From: Flavobacterium hibisci
GTDB taxonomy: Bacteria > Bacteroidota > Bacteroidia > Flavobacteriales > Flavobacteriaceae
Length of the DNA stretch: 64,000 nt
Assembly: GCF_020026925.1 (NCBI RefSeq)
Contig: NZ_JAIQDW010000013.1
Span: forward strand, 62,001-126,000
Reading direction: 5' to 3'
This document shows, piece by piece, positions 26,636 to 34,924 of the stretch; the first letter of the stretch is position 1, and the number at the start of each line of letters is the position of its first letter. The translations under genes were made by a program, and so were the position numbers. The notes under the pieces are model-generated. The model searched no databases and was not told the DNA's origin. It was given only the letters and a program-made list of their open reading frames with translations.

Positions 26636-27202
26636 TTTTATTTTGTAGTTGTTTATATCAAGAGCGTTTTAAGAATTGTAATATACAAATTCCCTCGATT
26701 GAAAAATGATTTTCATTATCAACTTTATGTTAATCCGAGTTTTGCGTGAGGTATACAGGAGGTATCCTTTATGCCGAAAGCCCGCCCTTGGGACACAACA
26801 TAAAAATTCTAAATTGCTAAGATTAGAGAAATCTGCAAAATCTGCGTGAAATAAATTACCAATCTTTGTGAAGCTACGAGTGTTATTTCTCCGAAAAGGT
26901 CGAAACGACAGAACTTTGCGCTTATTAAGCTTTGTCGAGTTACTTGCGGAGATTGCTTCGCCAATTCGCTTTCGCTCATGTCTTCGTTCCTCAGAATGAC
27001 AAGATGGAGAAAAACTTTGCGACTTCGCGACTTTTGCGAGCAAAAAAACTTGCGTGCTTTTCGTAAACCTTAGCTAACTCTGCGGTTAAAATTAAAACGA
27101 ATAAAAATTCCTAAACAAATAATAAAACTTTAAGAAATCAATTTTATGTTGATGCCTTAAAATATGTAATTTTGAAATTCGAAGTTCAAAAAACAAGTTA
27201 TT
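26636..27202. repeat. Intergenic block of dispersed Bacteroidota-type repeat phrases
   Basis: These 567 bases contain no credible gene, although a 124-codon frame stays open on the minus strand. The sequence is a patchwork: an element near 26879-26920 that reads, on the minus strand, like the common phrase CGTTTCGACC...GGAGAAATAACAC; a second part around 26940-27000 (GTTCCTCAGAATGACA on the plus strand); and runs of TTGCG-type words (CTTTGCGACTTCGCGACTTT) up to about 27100. I recognise these as phrases that recur between genes in many flavobacteria. The plus-strand promoter of the next gene must lie near its right end. Confidence 0.65.
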
Positions 27203-28495
27203 ATGAAATATCATCAAATAAACAGCAATCTTTTTGTAAAAAACCGCAGAAAATTTACGGCAGAAATGAAACCTAATTCGGTTGCCGTTTTCAATTCAAA
27301 CGACATCTACCCGATTAGTGCCGACAGTACTTTGCCTTTTGCCCAACACAGGGATATTTTTTATCTGAGCGGTGTCGATCAGGAAGAAAGTATTTTGCTT
27401 TTGTTCCCGGATGCACCTTATGAAAACCAGAAAGAAATACTTTTTCTGAAAGAAACCAGCGAACATATCGCGATTTGGGAAGGTGAAAAACTGACCAAGG
27501 AACGTGCTTTTCAGGTTTCGGGAATCAGAACGGTTTACTGGCTGCAGGATTTTCATAAAGTTTTGAACGAAATGATGACCTATGCCGATACGATGTACAT
27601 CAACACTAACGAACATTACCGTGCTGCTGTTGAAACTGAAACACGCGAAGCCCGTTTTGTAAAATGGTGGAAAGAAAAATACCCTGCGCATAATGTGGCA
27701 AAAAGTAACCCAATTTTACAAAGAATCCGTTCTGTAAAAGAAAGTGAAGAAATCGATTTGATTCAGCATGCCTGTGATATTACCGAGAAAGGTTTCCGCA
27801 GATTGTTGTCATTTGTAAAACCAAATGTTACCGAATACGAAATCGAAGCCGAACTGGCACACGAATTCATTCGTAACCGTTCTAAAGGTTTTGCTTATAC
27901 GCCAATTATTGCTTCGGGAAATAATGCGAATGTTTTGCATTATATCGAAAACAATCAGCAATGTAAAACTGGAGATTTGATTTTGCTTGACGTTGCTGCT
28001 GAATATGCCAATTACTCCAGCGACATGACCAGAACGATTCCGGTTTCGGGACGTTTTTCAGATCGTCAAAAAGCGGTTTACAATGCCGTTTTGAGAGTGA
28101 AAAATGAAGCGACAAAAATGCTGACACCGGGAACGCTTTGGAAACAATATCATGTTGAAGTGGGTAAAATCATGACTTCTGAATTATTAGGCTTAGGATT
28201 AATTGACAAAGCTGATGTTCAGAACGAAAATCCGGACTGGCCGGCTTACAAAAAATATTTCATGCACGGGACTTCTCACCACATGGGACTGGACACACAC
28301 GATTACGGATTATTACACGAACCTATGAAGGCGAATATGGTTTTTACTGTTGAACCGGGAATTTACATTCCGGCAGAGAAATTCGGAATTCGTCTGGAAG
28401 ATAATGTTGTAGTTCAGGAAAAAGGAGAACCTTTTAACTTAATGCGTAATATTCCGATTGAAGTTGATGAGATTGAGAGTCTGATGAATACATAA
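27203..28495 (+). CDS. pepP: Aminopeptidase P family protein (Xaa-Pro aminopeptidase)
   Basis: A 430-aa metallopeptidase that removes an N-terminal residue from peptides with proline in the second position. The N-terminal creatinase-like domain (1-170) precedes a pita-bread catalytic domain. All five dinuclear metal ligands can be placed: D263 in LLDVAAE, D274 in SSDMTRT, H359 in TSHHMGLD, E384 in VEPGIY and E399 in IRLEDN. It has no signal peptide. The gene is monocistronic and ends at a strong terminator shared with the convergent ferritin gene. Confidence 0.95.
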   Translation: MKYHQINSNLFVKNRRKFTAEMKPNSVAVFNSNDIYPISADSTLPFAQHRDIFYLSGVDQEESILLLFPDAPYENQKEILFLKETSEHIAIWEGEKLTKERAFQVSGIRTVYWLQDFHKVLNEMMTYADTMYINTNEHYRAAVETETREARFVKWWKEKYPAHNVAKSNPILQRIRSVKESEEIDLIQHACDITEKGFRRLLSFVKPNVTEYEIEAELAHEFIRNRSKGFAYTPIIASGNNANVLHYIENNQQCKTGDLILLDVAAEYANYSSDMTRTIPVSGRFSDRQKAVYNAVLRVKNEATKMLTPGTLWKQYHVEVGKIMTSELLGLGLIDKADVQNENPDWPAYKKYFMHGTSHHMGLDTHDYGLLHEPMKANMVFTVEPGIYIPAEKFGIRLEDNVVVQEKGEPFNLMRNIPIEVDEIESLMNT

Positions 28496-28496
28496 A

Positions 28497-28538
28497 TAAA
28501 AAAAGCCCTTAATATTAAAAGTATTAAGGGCTTTTAAA
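28497..28538. terminator. Bidirectional terminator between pepP and ferritin
   Basis: A perfect 14-bp stem with GCCCTTAATA core (28501-28514 with 28522-28535), a 7-base loop, A run on the left and T run on the right. It serves both convergent genes. Confidence 0.9.
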
Positions 28539-28556
28539 TTTTTATAAAATCGATTA

Positions 28557-29075
28557 TTATGCAATTTTTGATATTTGAAGATCTAATTCAAATTTGCCTG
28601 TAGCTTCGTTTTCGTTGATTAACTCAAAAAGCTCTAGAGCTCTTCTTGCATTTTTCTCTTCTTCTCTTTGCTCTGCTACATACCACATCATAAAATCTTC
28701 TGTAGCATAATCATTTTCAGCTCTGCATTTTGCGATTACTCTATTGATTGCCTGAGTAACGGCGATTTCATTTTGTAAAGCAATTTCGAATACTTCCCTG
28801 AAAGAAGCAAATTCCTGCTGCACTTCCGGAACAGATGGCGTAACAGCAATCCCTCCCATATCTGTAATGAATTTGAAAATTTTCAGAAAATGCTCTCTTT
28901 CTTCTTCCGCCTGCTTGTACAAATACGATGCTGTATTTTCAAAACCGTTTCTATCCAGCCATGCAGCCATAGCTAAATATTTATTAGAAGCGTCACTTTC
29001 TATTTTTGCCTGTAAGTTCAATATATTTTCTATTCCTTCAGTTAATGAAGTACTGGTTCTTAGTAAATCTTTCAT
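28557..29075 (-). CDS. Ferritin (bacterial non-heme type)
   Basis: I use the ATG at 29073-29075 (protein MKDLLRTSTS..., 172 aa) because the seven upstream codons look like leader sequence. It is a four-helix-bundle iron-storage protein. Ferroxidase residues can be placed in the ILNLQAKIE helix (E26), the EEEREHFLKI helix (E59, H62), the LQNEIAVTQAI helix and the AEQREEE helix. Flavobacterial relatives show the same motifs. Regulation by iron is expected from the family, but no iron-responsive operator is visible. It converges on pepP. Confidence 0.94.
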   Translation of the reverse strand: MKDLLRTSTSLTEGIENILNLQAKIESDASNKYLAMAAWLDRNGFENTASYLYKQAEEEREHFLKIFKFITDMGGIAVTPSVPEVQQEFASFREVFEIALQNEIAVTQAINRVIAKCRAENDYATEDFMMWYVAEQREEEKNARRALELFELINENEATGKFELDLQISKIA

Positions 29076-29165
29076 AATCATTAATTTTTTATACATGTAA
29101 ATTTACAAAATATAAAAACAAAAGCCTTAATCGACTGAAAATTTGGATTTAATCTAAGTAAGAAT

Positions 29166-29522
29166 CTAAATTAGTTCAACATTTGCAATACTACAAAGCA
29201 TAGAATGCAAACTAAGTGTAAATTTAGTCCCGTTTAATAATTCACGAAGCTGCACTATTTCGCAGATGGTAAGATTTCTGGAGAAATTTTTTTTAGTAGT
29301 TTCAATCAGCTGTACATCAGCATGATCAGACAAATCATAAAGCATGTCTAAAATATCGACACTATTGACTTTTCTTTGGAAAATTAAAAAATCCTGAATT
29401 TTATAACTTGACTCTGTATCAGTAAAATTAATGATGATACTATTAGTCAAATCACACTGATAACTATATCCTTTTTCGGTTTCAAATAATACTTTTGTGG
29501 TCAAATCGCTAACTAATGCCAT
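29166..29522 (-). CDS. Conserved protein of unknown function (118 aa)
   Basis: I choose the ATG at 29520-29522, since the eight codons before it look like leader and begin with a poorly placed start. The small acidic protein has no signal peptide or membrane segment. Strand-like segments (KVLFETEKGYSYQCD, SIIINFTD) are followed by a helical C-terminal half (VDILDMLYDLSDHADVQ, ICEIVQLRELLNG). The composition and codon use match its neighbours and it looks like a real gene. I do not recognise the family and assign no function. Confidence 0.75.
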   Translation of the reverse strand: MALVSDLTTKVLFETEKGYSYQCDLTNSIIINFTDTESSYKIQDFLIFQRKVNSVDILDMLYDLSDHADVQLIETTKKNFSRNLTICEIVQLRELLNGTKFTLSLHSMLCSIANVELI

Positions 29523-29699
29523 TCTGATAAAATTATAACGTTGCAAAAATATAGAATTTAAACGAATTAAATGCGTAATTAAGACTAATTTAAAATAACA
29601 AAGGCTGTTTTTGTTTTTAAAAATCTCTTAATAATATCAAAAGTTGTAACATTACAGCGCATCATTCGACTTATTTTAAAACTATATAACTTAGAAATC

Positions 29700-30503
29700 A
29701 TGCAGGCACACGAAATAGATTATCAGATTTTTGGAGAAGAAATGCAATATGTTGAAATAGAGTTAGACCCACAGGAAATTGTAATTGCCGAAGCTGGTAG
29801 CTTTATGATGATGGAGAACAACATCCAAATGGAAACCATATTTGGCGACGGTTCACAACAACAGGGATCAGGTTTGTTTGGCAAACTTTTAAATGCAGGA
29901 AAAAGAGTCCTTACCGGCGAAAGCTTGTTTATGACCGCATTTTTAAACCATGGTAATAGCAAAAGTAAAGTTTCATTTGCATCACCTTATCCGGGAAAAA
30001 TCCTTCCGATTGATTTAACCGAATTTCAGGGGAAATTTATCTGCCAGAAAAGTTCTTTTTTATGCGCTGCCAAAGGCGTTTCAGTCGGGATCGAATTTTC
30101 TCAGAAACTAGGTCGCGGCTTATTTGGCGGAGAAGGTTTTATCATGCAGAAAATTGAAGGGGACGGAATGGCGTTTGTACATTCGGGAGGGACAATGGCT
30201 AAGAAAGTTTTGGGTCACGGTGAAATCCTGAAGGTAGATACGGGATGCATTATTGGTTTTACCAAAGACGTCGATTATGATATTGAATTTATTGGTGGTA
30301 TTAAGAATTCTATTTTTGGAGGTGAAGGCTTATTTTATGCTACTTTAAAAGGACCAGGAACAGTTTACATACAATCATTACCTTTCTCCAGACTCGCGGA
30401 CCGCATCATTGCATCGGCACCAAGATCCGGGGGAAACAGTCGTGATGAAGGAAGTCTTCTTGGCGGATTGGGAAATCTTTTGGATGGAGATAATCGGTTT
30501 TAA
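29700..30503 (+). CDS. AIM24-family protein (TIGR00266 type)
   Basis: A 267-aa cytosolic protein made almost wholly of beta strands with glycine-rich turns. Features typical of the AIM24/TIGR00266 family are the early VEIELDPQEIVIAEAGSFM, the central GEGFIMQKIEGDGMAFVHSGG and the late IFGGEGLFYATLKGPGTVYIQSLP. The bacterial members have no settled function; mitochondrial AIM24 is linked to cristae organisation. It may be cotranscribed with nothing else: the next gene on this strand has its own -7 element. Confidence 0.9.
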   Translation: MQAHEIDYQIFGEEMQYVEIELDPQEIVIAEAGSFMMMENNIQMETIFGDGSQQQGSGLFGKLLNAGKRVLTGESLFMTAFLNHGNSKSKVSFASPYPGKILPIDLTEFQGKFICQKSSFLCAAKGVSVGIEFSQKLGRGLFGGEGFIMQKIEGDGMAFVHSGGTMAKKVLGHGEILKVDTGCIIGFTKDVDYDIEFIGGIKNSIFGGEGLFYATLKGPGTVYIQSLPFSRLADRIIASAPRSGGNSRDEGSLLGGLGNLLDGDNRF

Positions 30504-30634
30504 TCTAAAAATAGATTTCAAAATGAAGTCTATTTTATTTATACCAAAACTGCAATTGCTATAAGAAAACAACACAACATAACAGCTAAAACTCATATTT
30601 TAAACTTAAATTTCTTATATGGTTTATCGTTTCT

Positions 30635-30642
30635 TATCTTTG
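30635..30642 (+). promoter_or_regulatory. -7 promoter element for the alpha/beta hydrolase gene
   Basis: TATCTTTG, an exact TAnnTTTG match, ending 24 bases before the TTG start codon. Confidence 0.55.
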
Positions 30643-30666
30643 CTTTTCACATTATAAAACTTCATT

Positions 30667-31446
30667 TTGAAAACCGTTCTATATAAAAACACCACCATAT
30701 CCTATACTGATTCAGGCGAAGGAACAGCGATTGTTTTACTTCACGGCTTTCTGGAAAACAAAAAAATGTGGCAGGATTATGCTGCTTTTTTCTCTGAGAA
30801 TTATCACTTAATTGCCATTGATTTATTAGGCCACGGTGAATCCGAATGTTTAGGTTATGTTCATGAAATGGAAGAAAATGCCAGAGCTGTCAATAGCGTT
30901 TTAGAAAATCTGAAAATTGAAAAAGCGATAATTCTTGGGCATTCAATGGGCGGTTACGTTGGTCTGGCTTTCGCCGAATTATACCCCGAAAAACTACAAA
31001 AACTTGTTTTACTAAATTCGACTTCCAAAGAAGATAGTGCAGAAAAAAAACTAAACAGAACTCGTGCTATTAAAGCGGTAAAACAAAACTATGCCAGCTT
31101 TGTTAGTATGGCGATTGCAAATTTATTTAGTGAGAATAATCGCGAGCGTCTTGCAAACGAAATTGAAAAAGTAAAAACAGAAGCATTAAAAACACCTTTG
31201 CAGGGAATTGTAGCTTCACTGGAAGGAATGAAAATCAGGAAAGACAGGGAAAATATTTTGAAGCGAAACCTTTTTCCTGTTTTATTGGTTTTGGGAAAAA
31301 AAGATCCTGTTTTAAATTATGATGAAAATATATCCCAAATCAAAAATACAAATGCGCAACTTGTTTCTTTTGAGGACGGGCACATGAGCCAAATTGAGAA
31401 TAAGGAAGATTTGAAAAAAGTTCTCTCTGATTTTTTCAGGGATTAA
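30667..31446 (+). CDS. Alpha/beta-fold hydrolase
   Basis: A 259-aa protein that begins with TTG: the encoded start (KTVLYKNTTISYTD) matches the usual N-terminus of this fold and there is no ATG closer than 32 codons in. Catalytic residues: nucleophile serine in GHSMGG (about residue 98), the oxyanion segment LLHGF (about 26), an acid in LGKKDPV and the histidine in FEDGHMSQIE near the C-terminus. The type resembles small cytosolic esterases or BioH-like hydrolases; substrate unknown. Confidence 0.93.
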   Translation: MKTVLYKNTTISYTDSGEGTAIVLLHGFLENKKMWQDYAAFFSENYHLIAIDLLGHGESECLGYVHEMEENARAVNSVLENLKIEKAIILGHSMGGYVGLAFAELYPEKLQKLVLLNSTSKEDSAEKKLNRTRAIKAVKQNYASFVSMAIANLFSENNRERLANEIEKVKTEALKTPLQGIVASLEGMKIRKDRENILKRNLFPVLLVLGKKDPVLNYDENISQIKNTNAQLVSFEDGHMSQIENKEDLKKVLSDFFRD

Positions 31447-32094
31447 GAATTGCGTAAAATAGAAAAAAGACCGATCATCATTGTGAAACGGCCTTTCTTC
31501 ATTATCGGGGGCAAAATCTTAATCGCTTTAATTTTTGACTTCTCATGTCAAATTTCTAAAATAATATATTTTTTTAGACGCGACAAAGGTATTTGAATAA
31601 ATATAACTTTTCAATGAATGACTGTTAAAATACGCCCTAAAAATAAGTGTTAGTATCACTTTTATTAATAACACATCAATTCTTTCTTTTTAAAATAAAC
31701 TGCATAAAAAATCTTACTTAATAATTTATATCTCATTAAAAAACAATAATATAAAAGAATAAAATTTAATTTAATAATTTATAAAATTGCGGTAATTAAA
31801 AATATATAATTAAATAAAGGATGTATTTGACAAATAACCTTTCTCAATAAGATCTTCTTTCTTATTTATATGATGTCGTTTGCCTTCTTTAATCAAAACC
31901 AAACTAGTAGAAATTTTGATTACATTCTGATAATCATGATCAGTAATAATCATTCCTTTTATTTGTTTATTTGATCTTATCAACATGTTCAAAGCAATCT
32001 ATTATAATTGGAGACATCTTTTGAAGAGTCATTCGGCAAAACAAATTATCTAACAGCTTTAAAAATCCGAATATATTCAATAGCTTTCTGACAA
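31447..32094. other. Low-gene-density region between the hydrolase and addB
   Basis: The first part (about 31464-31496) has a weak hairpin with one mismatch and no good T run, perhaps a decayed terminator. From about 31560 to 31805 the sequence is extremely AT-rich and holds nothing I can recognise. The right third contains the remnant of an ABC-type ATPase gene. No intact gene is visible. Confidence 0.65.
31810..31995 (-). pseudogene. Remnant of an ABC-transporter ATP-binding gene (3' end only)
   Basis: The frame encodes a segment that fits the C-terminal part of an ABC ATPase: KGMIITDHDYQNVIKI (the H-loop region, TDHDY), then a LVLIKEGK strand and the closing KEDLIEKGYLS. In-frame stops stand just upstream, and another frame there reads SPIII, which fits the preceding segment of such proteins, so a frameshift followed by loss of the 5' part is likely. 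The Walker A, signature and Walker B regions are absent, because addB begins immediately to the right. It cannot make a working ATPase. Confidence 0.6.
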
Positions 32095-34860
32095 TCAATT
32101 TATTTTTTCTTCGAAAGGAATATTAGCATCAAAAATCTCATTTAACAACAATACAACCTCATTCAAATAATTATTTAACTTTTCACTAGTAACAGTGATA
32201 TCCAATTCTTTATCTTCCTTAAATCCGAACGGTAAAAAACCAGACTTCAAATTTTTAAATGAAATAATTCCTACTTCTACAGGAAATTCCCCAGCTTCCT
32301 TTTCAAACATAAAAGCATAAGCCAATACCTGAATAATTTTATCATTTTTAAGCTCCTGAGTCAAACCGTTCCATGATTTCAGGACAACATTAGCTTTTTC
32401 AACTTTTCCTGTCTTATAATCAATGATTCTTATCTTTCCGTTACGTAGTTCAATCCTATCTACATTTCCTTTGATTAAAACAGGAAATGGCAGACTAGGA
32501 TGAATTAAATTGCGTCCAAATGTTTCTTCCAAAGCGATAATTTTAATTGCATCCCCATTTTTGATTGCCTCCAATTCCATTTTTAAAAAATTAGAAACAT
32601 TACGTTTTGCAACTTCAAAAGCCAGAAGATTACGTCCTTTTTTGATTTCACCTTCTTTGTAAACCAGCTTAAACTGTTTTAAAACCTCGTTATCTAAAAG
32701 CTTAAAGCAATTCAAAATATCGGATTCCGAAATAAAATTACCAATAAAAGGTTCATATAAGGCTTTCAGTGTTTCATGAATTATGGTTCCGAGTGTATTC
32801 AAAGCAATATTTTCTTCAACTTCTTCGACTTCCCGGATGCGAAGTATTTTTTGAAAATAAAAATCGATTGGATTCCGAATATAGCTTGTCAGTGCAGAAG
32901 GAGAAAATCCTGTAGAAGCAATTTCTTTCAAACGCTCCATTACGGCATCTGACTTTGGAATTGACATTGGTTTATATGCAGTTGTTGGCAGTACCGGATT
33001 GTAAATATCAAAAGTTAAATTATGTTTTGGTTGCTTTTCCACTTCTAATTGTGTAATAAATCGGCTTCGTTCGCCGGCATCTAGTCCGTCATTTTCGGTA
33101 TTATGTATCAGATAGATATTTTTAGCTCTTTGCAGCAAATGATAAAAATGATACGTATAAATAGCATCTTTTTCTTTAAAAGTCGGCAACCCAAGCTCCC
33201 TCTTTACATCATATGGGATAAATGAATTTTGAGATTTGCCGGCAGGAAATTTCCCTTCATTCATAGAAGTTACAATTACGGTATCAAAATCAAGGACGCG
33301 GCTTTCCAAAACCCCCATAATTTGCAACCCATTTAAAGGTTCTCCTTCAAAAGAAACCTCTGCAACGTCTATTACTTGCTTATAAATTGCATACAAAGTC
33401 TGGATATTATCTATATGAGTATGCTTAGAATAATAATTGATTAACTTATTGATAACTTTAAAAATAGAGAACACAAAAGTTTTTGCGATTTTCTCTTCTT
33501 CATTGTCATTACTGAAATTTTCTTTAATCAAAAGCAAAAGTGCCGAAATACTTTCGAGTACAACCAGAGCCCCATTTTCCCATTTTCTAAACAGGAGACT
33601 AAATAAATCTGACGGATTAAAATTGAGTTCGTTTAATCTGTTATGGGTAATAAAAGTATAATTATTTTCCTTTATAACTTTAACTAATTGACCGGTTTTG
33701 GCAAAAGGCTGAATCAACGGATGTGTGAGAATATCAAGCACATCTTTGTAATAAAAAACATAACTTGCCCCATTTCTGGAAAGAGCATTTGTATGCATTT
33801 TGAACAATTTGGCAATTAAAATTTGTGACGGATTGTTTTTACCTGAATACCCCATAGTAATATTCAATGCACCAACAGAATTTGGCAAAGAATACAAAAC
33901 TGGTATAAGTAAATTTTCTTCACCAAGCACAATTGCTACTTTATCAAGAGAAGAACCTGGATTATCTTTCAGAATACTTTCAATAATGCTTCCGGAAAGT
34001 TTTGCCTGTCCAATAGTTTTTGGGGTTCCTATTACCTGAATATTCTTTGTCTGAGAAAAATCATCCGTAATCCACTCAAAAGGATTTGATTTATAATGTT
34101 TCCAGTTTTCTTTAAACCGCCTTACAAAAAGTCCTGCATCATGGTAAGGGTCATTTAGAAAAGTTTGATCTATATCCCAATAAATTTTTGCCTGATCAAG
34201 AGCTAAAAGATGCTGTACTATTTTCTCTTCAGCAGCATTTAAAGCATTAAAACCCGAAAAAACATAAGTTTTATTCGAAATAGCGTTTGAAAAATGATTT
34301 AAGTTATTTACTGCTTCACGATATATTAACCCCTGATAACCAAAACCTTTATTTAACAAATGGCTATATAAAGCTTCATAATAAATTGGCAGCAATTTCC
34401 AAAAATCAATATAATTTTCAAGGAGTTTCGTTTTATTTTCAACTTCAATACCCCACTTTTTAATATCTTCAATATCTTTTAGATAAGACAAAACATGAGA
34501 AGGCTCCAGAAGATAGCGATCAATTTCATTAAAATCCTGAAGAAGTGTTTTTGCCCAATTTGCAAATAATTCAAATGACTGCTGATGCTGTTTTTCTGTA
34601 ACAGAGAGATAAACTTCGTAAAATTCAAACAACAATTCAATTGAATCAACAGAACGAATAGAAGCAACTTCCTGTACAAAATCCTCAATTGAAATAATAT
34701 CAGGAGAGAGAATGGTTTTATTTGTTTGTTTCCTTAATGCTTCAATCAAAAAAACCTTAGCTCTTTTGTTAGGAAGAACAATAGTAATTTCAAATAATCT
34801 ATCGGAATAATCCTGAATAATAGTAGCTGCAATTTTTTCTAAAAAAGAAGTGTTTATCAT
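32095..34860 (-). CDS. AddB-like PD-(D/E)XK nuclease/helicase subunit
   Basis: About 921 aa. I take the ATG at 34858-34860, since a longer reading would run through the terminator of the upstream gene. The N-terminal two thirds is a degenerate helicase-like region with VLPNKRAKVFL near residue 30, where the Walker A would sit in an active helicase, VTSMNEGKFP (about 570) and a YTYHFYHLLQRAKNIYLIH segment. The C-terminal PD-(D/E)XK nuclease is marked by IRIIDYKTGK. With the AddA-like gene at 37.8-40.9 kb it should form the double-strand-break end-processing enzyme that feeds RecA, the RecBCD equivalent. Confidence 0.9.
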   Translation of the reverse strand: MINTSFLEKIAATIIQDYSDRLFEITIVLPNKRAKVFLIEALRKQTNKTILSPDIISIEDFVQEVASIRSVDSIELLFEFYEVYLSVTEKQHQQSFELFANWAKTLLQDFNEIDRYLLEPSHVLSYLKDIEDIKKWGIEVENKTKLLENYIDFWKLLPIYYEALYSHLLNKGFGYQGLIYREAVNNLNHFSNAISNKTYVFSGFNALNAAEEKIVQHLLALDQAKIYWDIDQTFLNDPYHDAGLFVRRFKENWKHYKSNPFEWITDDFSQTKNIQVIGTPKTIGQAKLSGSIIESILKDNPGSSLDKVAIVLGEENLLIPVLYSLPNSVGALNITMGYSGKNNPSQILIAKLFKMHTNALSRNGASYVFYYKDVLDILTHPLIQPFAKTGQLVKVIKENNYTFITHNRLNELNFNPSDLFSLLFRKWENGALVVLESISALLLLIKENFSNDNEEEKIAKTFVFSIFKVINKLINYYSKHTHIDNIQTLYAIYKQVIDVAEVSFEGEPLNGLQIMGVLESRVLDFDTVIVTSMNEGKFPAGKSQNSFIPYDVKRELGLPTFKEKDAIYTYHFYHLLQRAKNIYLIHNTENDGLDAGERSRFITQLEVEKQPKHNLTFDIYNPVLPTTAYKPMSIPKSDAVMERLKEIASTGFSPSALTSYIRNPIDFYFQKILRIREVEEVEENIALNTLGTIIHETLKALYEPFIGNFISESDILNCFKLLDNEVLKQFKLVYKEGEIKKGRNLLAFEVAKRNVSNFLKMELEAIKNGDAIKIIALEETFGRNLIHPSLPFPVLIKGNVDRIELRNGKIRIIDYKTGKVEKANVVLKSWNGLTQELKNDKIIQVLAYAFMFEKEAGEFPVEVGIISFKNLKSGFLPFGFKEDKELDITVTSEKLNNYLNEVVLLLNEIFDANIPFEEKIN

Positions 34861-34873
34861 ATGATAAAAATAA

Positions 34874-34903
34874 AAAAAGCCATTCAATTAAGAATGGCTT
34901 TTT
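34874..34903 (-). terminator. Terminator after the OmpA/TSP3 gene
   Basis: A perfect 11-bp stem AAAAAGCCATT (34874-34884 with 34893-34903), 8-base loop, T run on the minus strand. It lies 21 bases beyond the stop codon and ends 13 bases before the addB start. Confidence 0.88.
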
Positions 34904-34924
34904 AAAATTATTTAGAAAAGTAAA

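Noticed and set aside
26669..27043. 124-codon open frame on the minus strand upstream of the transglutaminase-like gene
   Set aside because: The encoded sequence follows repeat phrases (such as CHSEERRHE), has no domain pattern, and lies in repeat DNA.
34861..34887. Longer N-terminus for AddB-like
   Set aside because: It would read through the terminator of the OmpA gene and add residues unlike the family.
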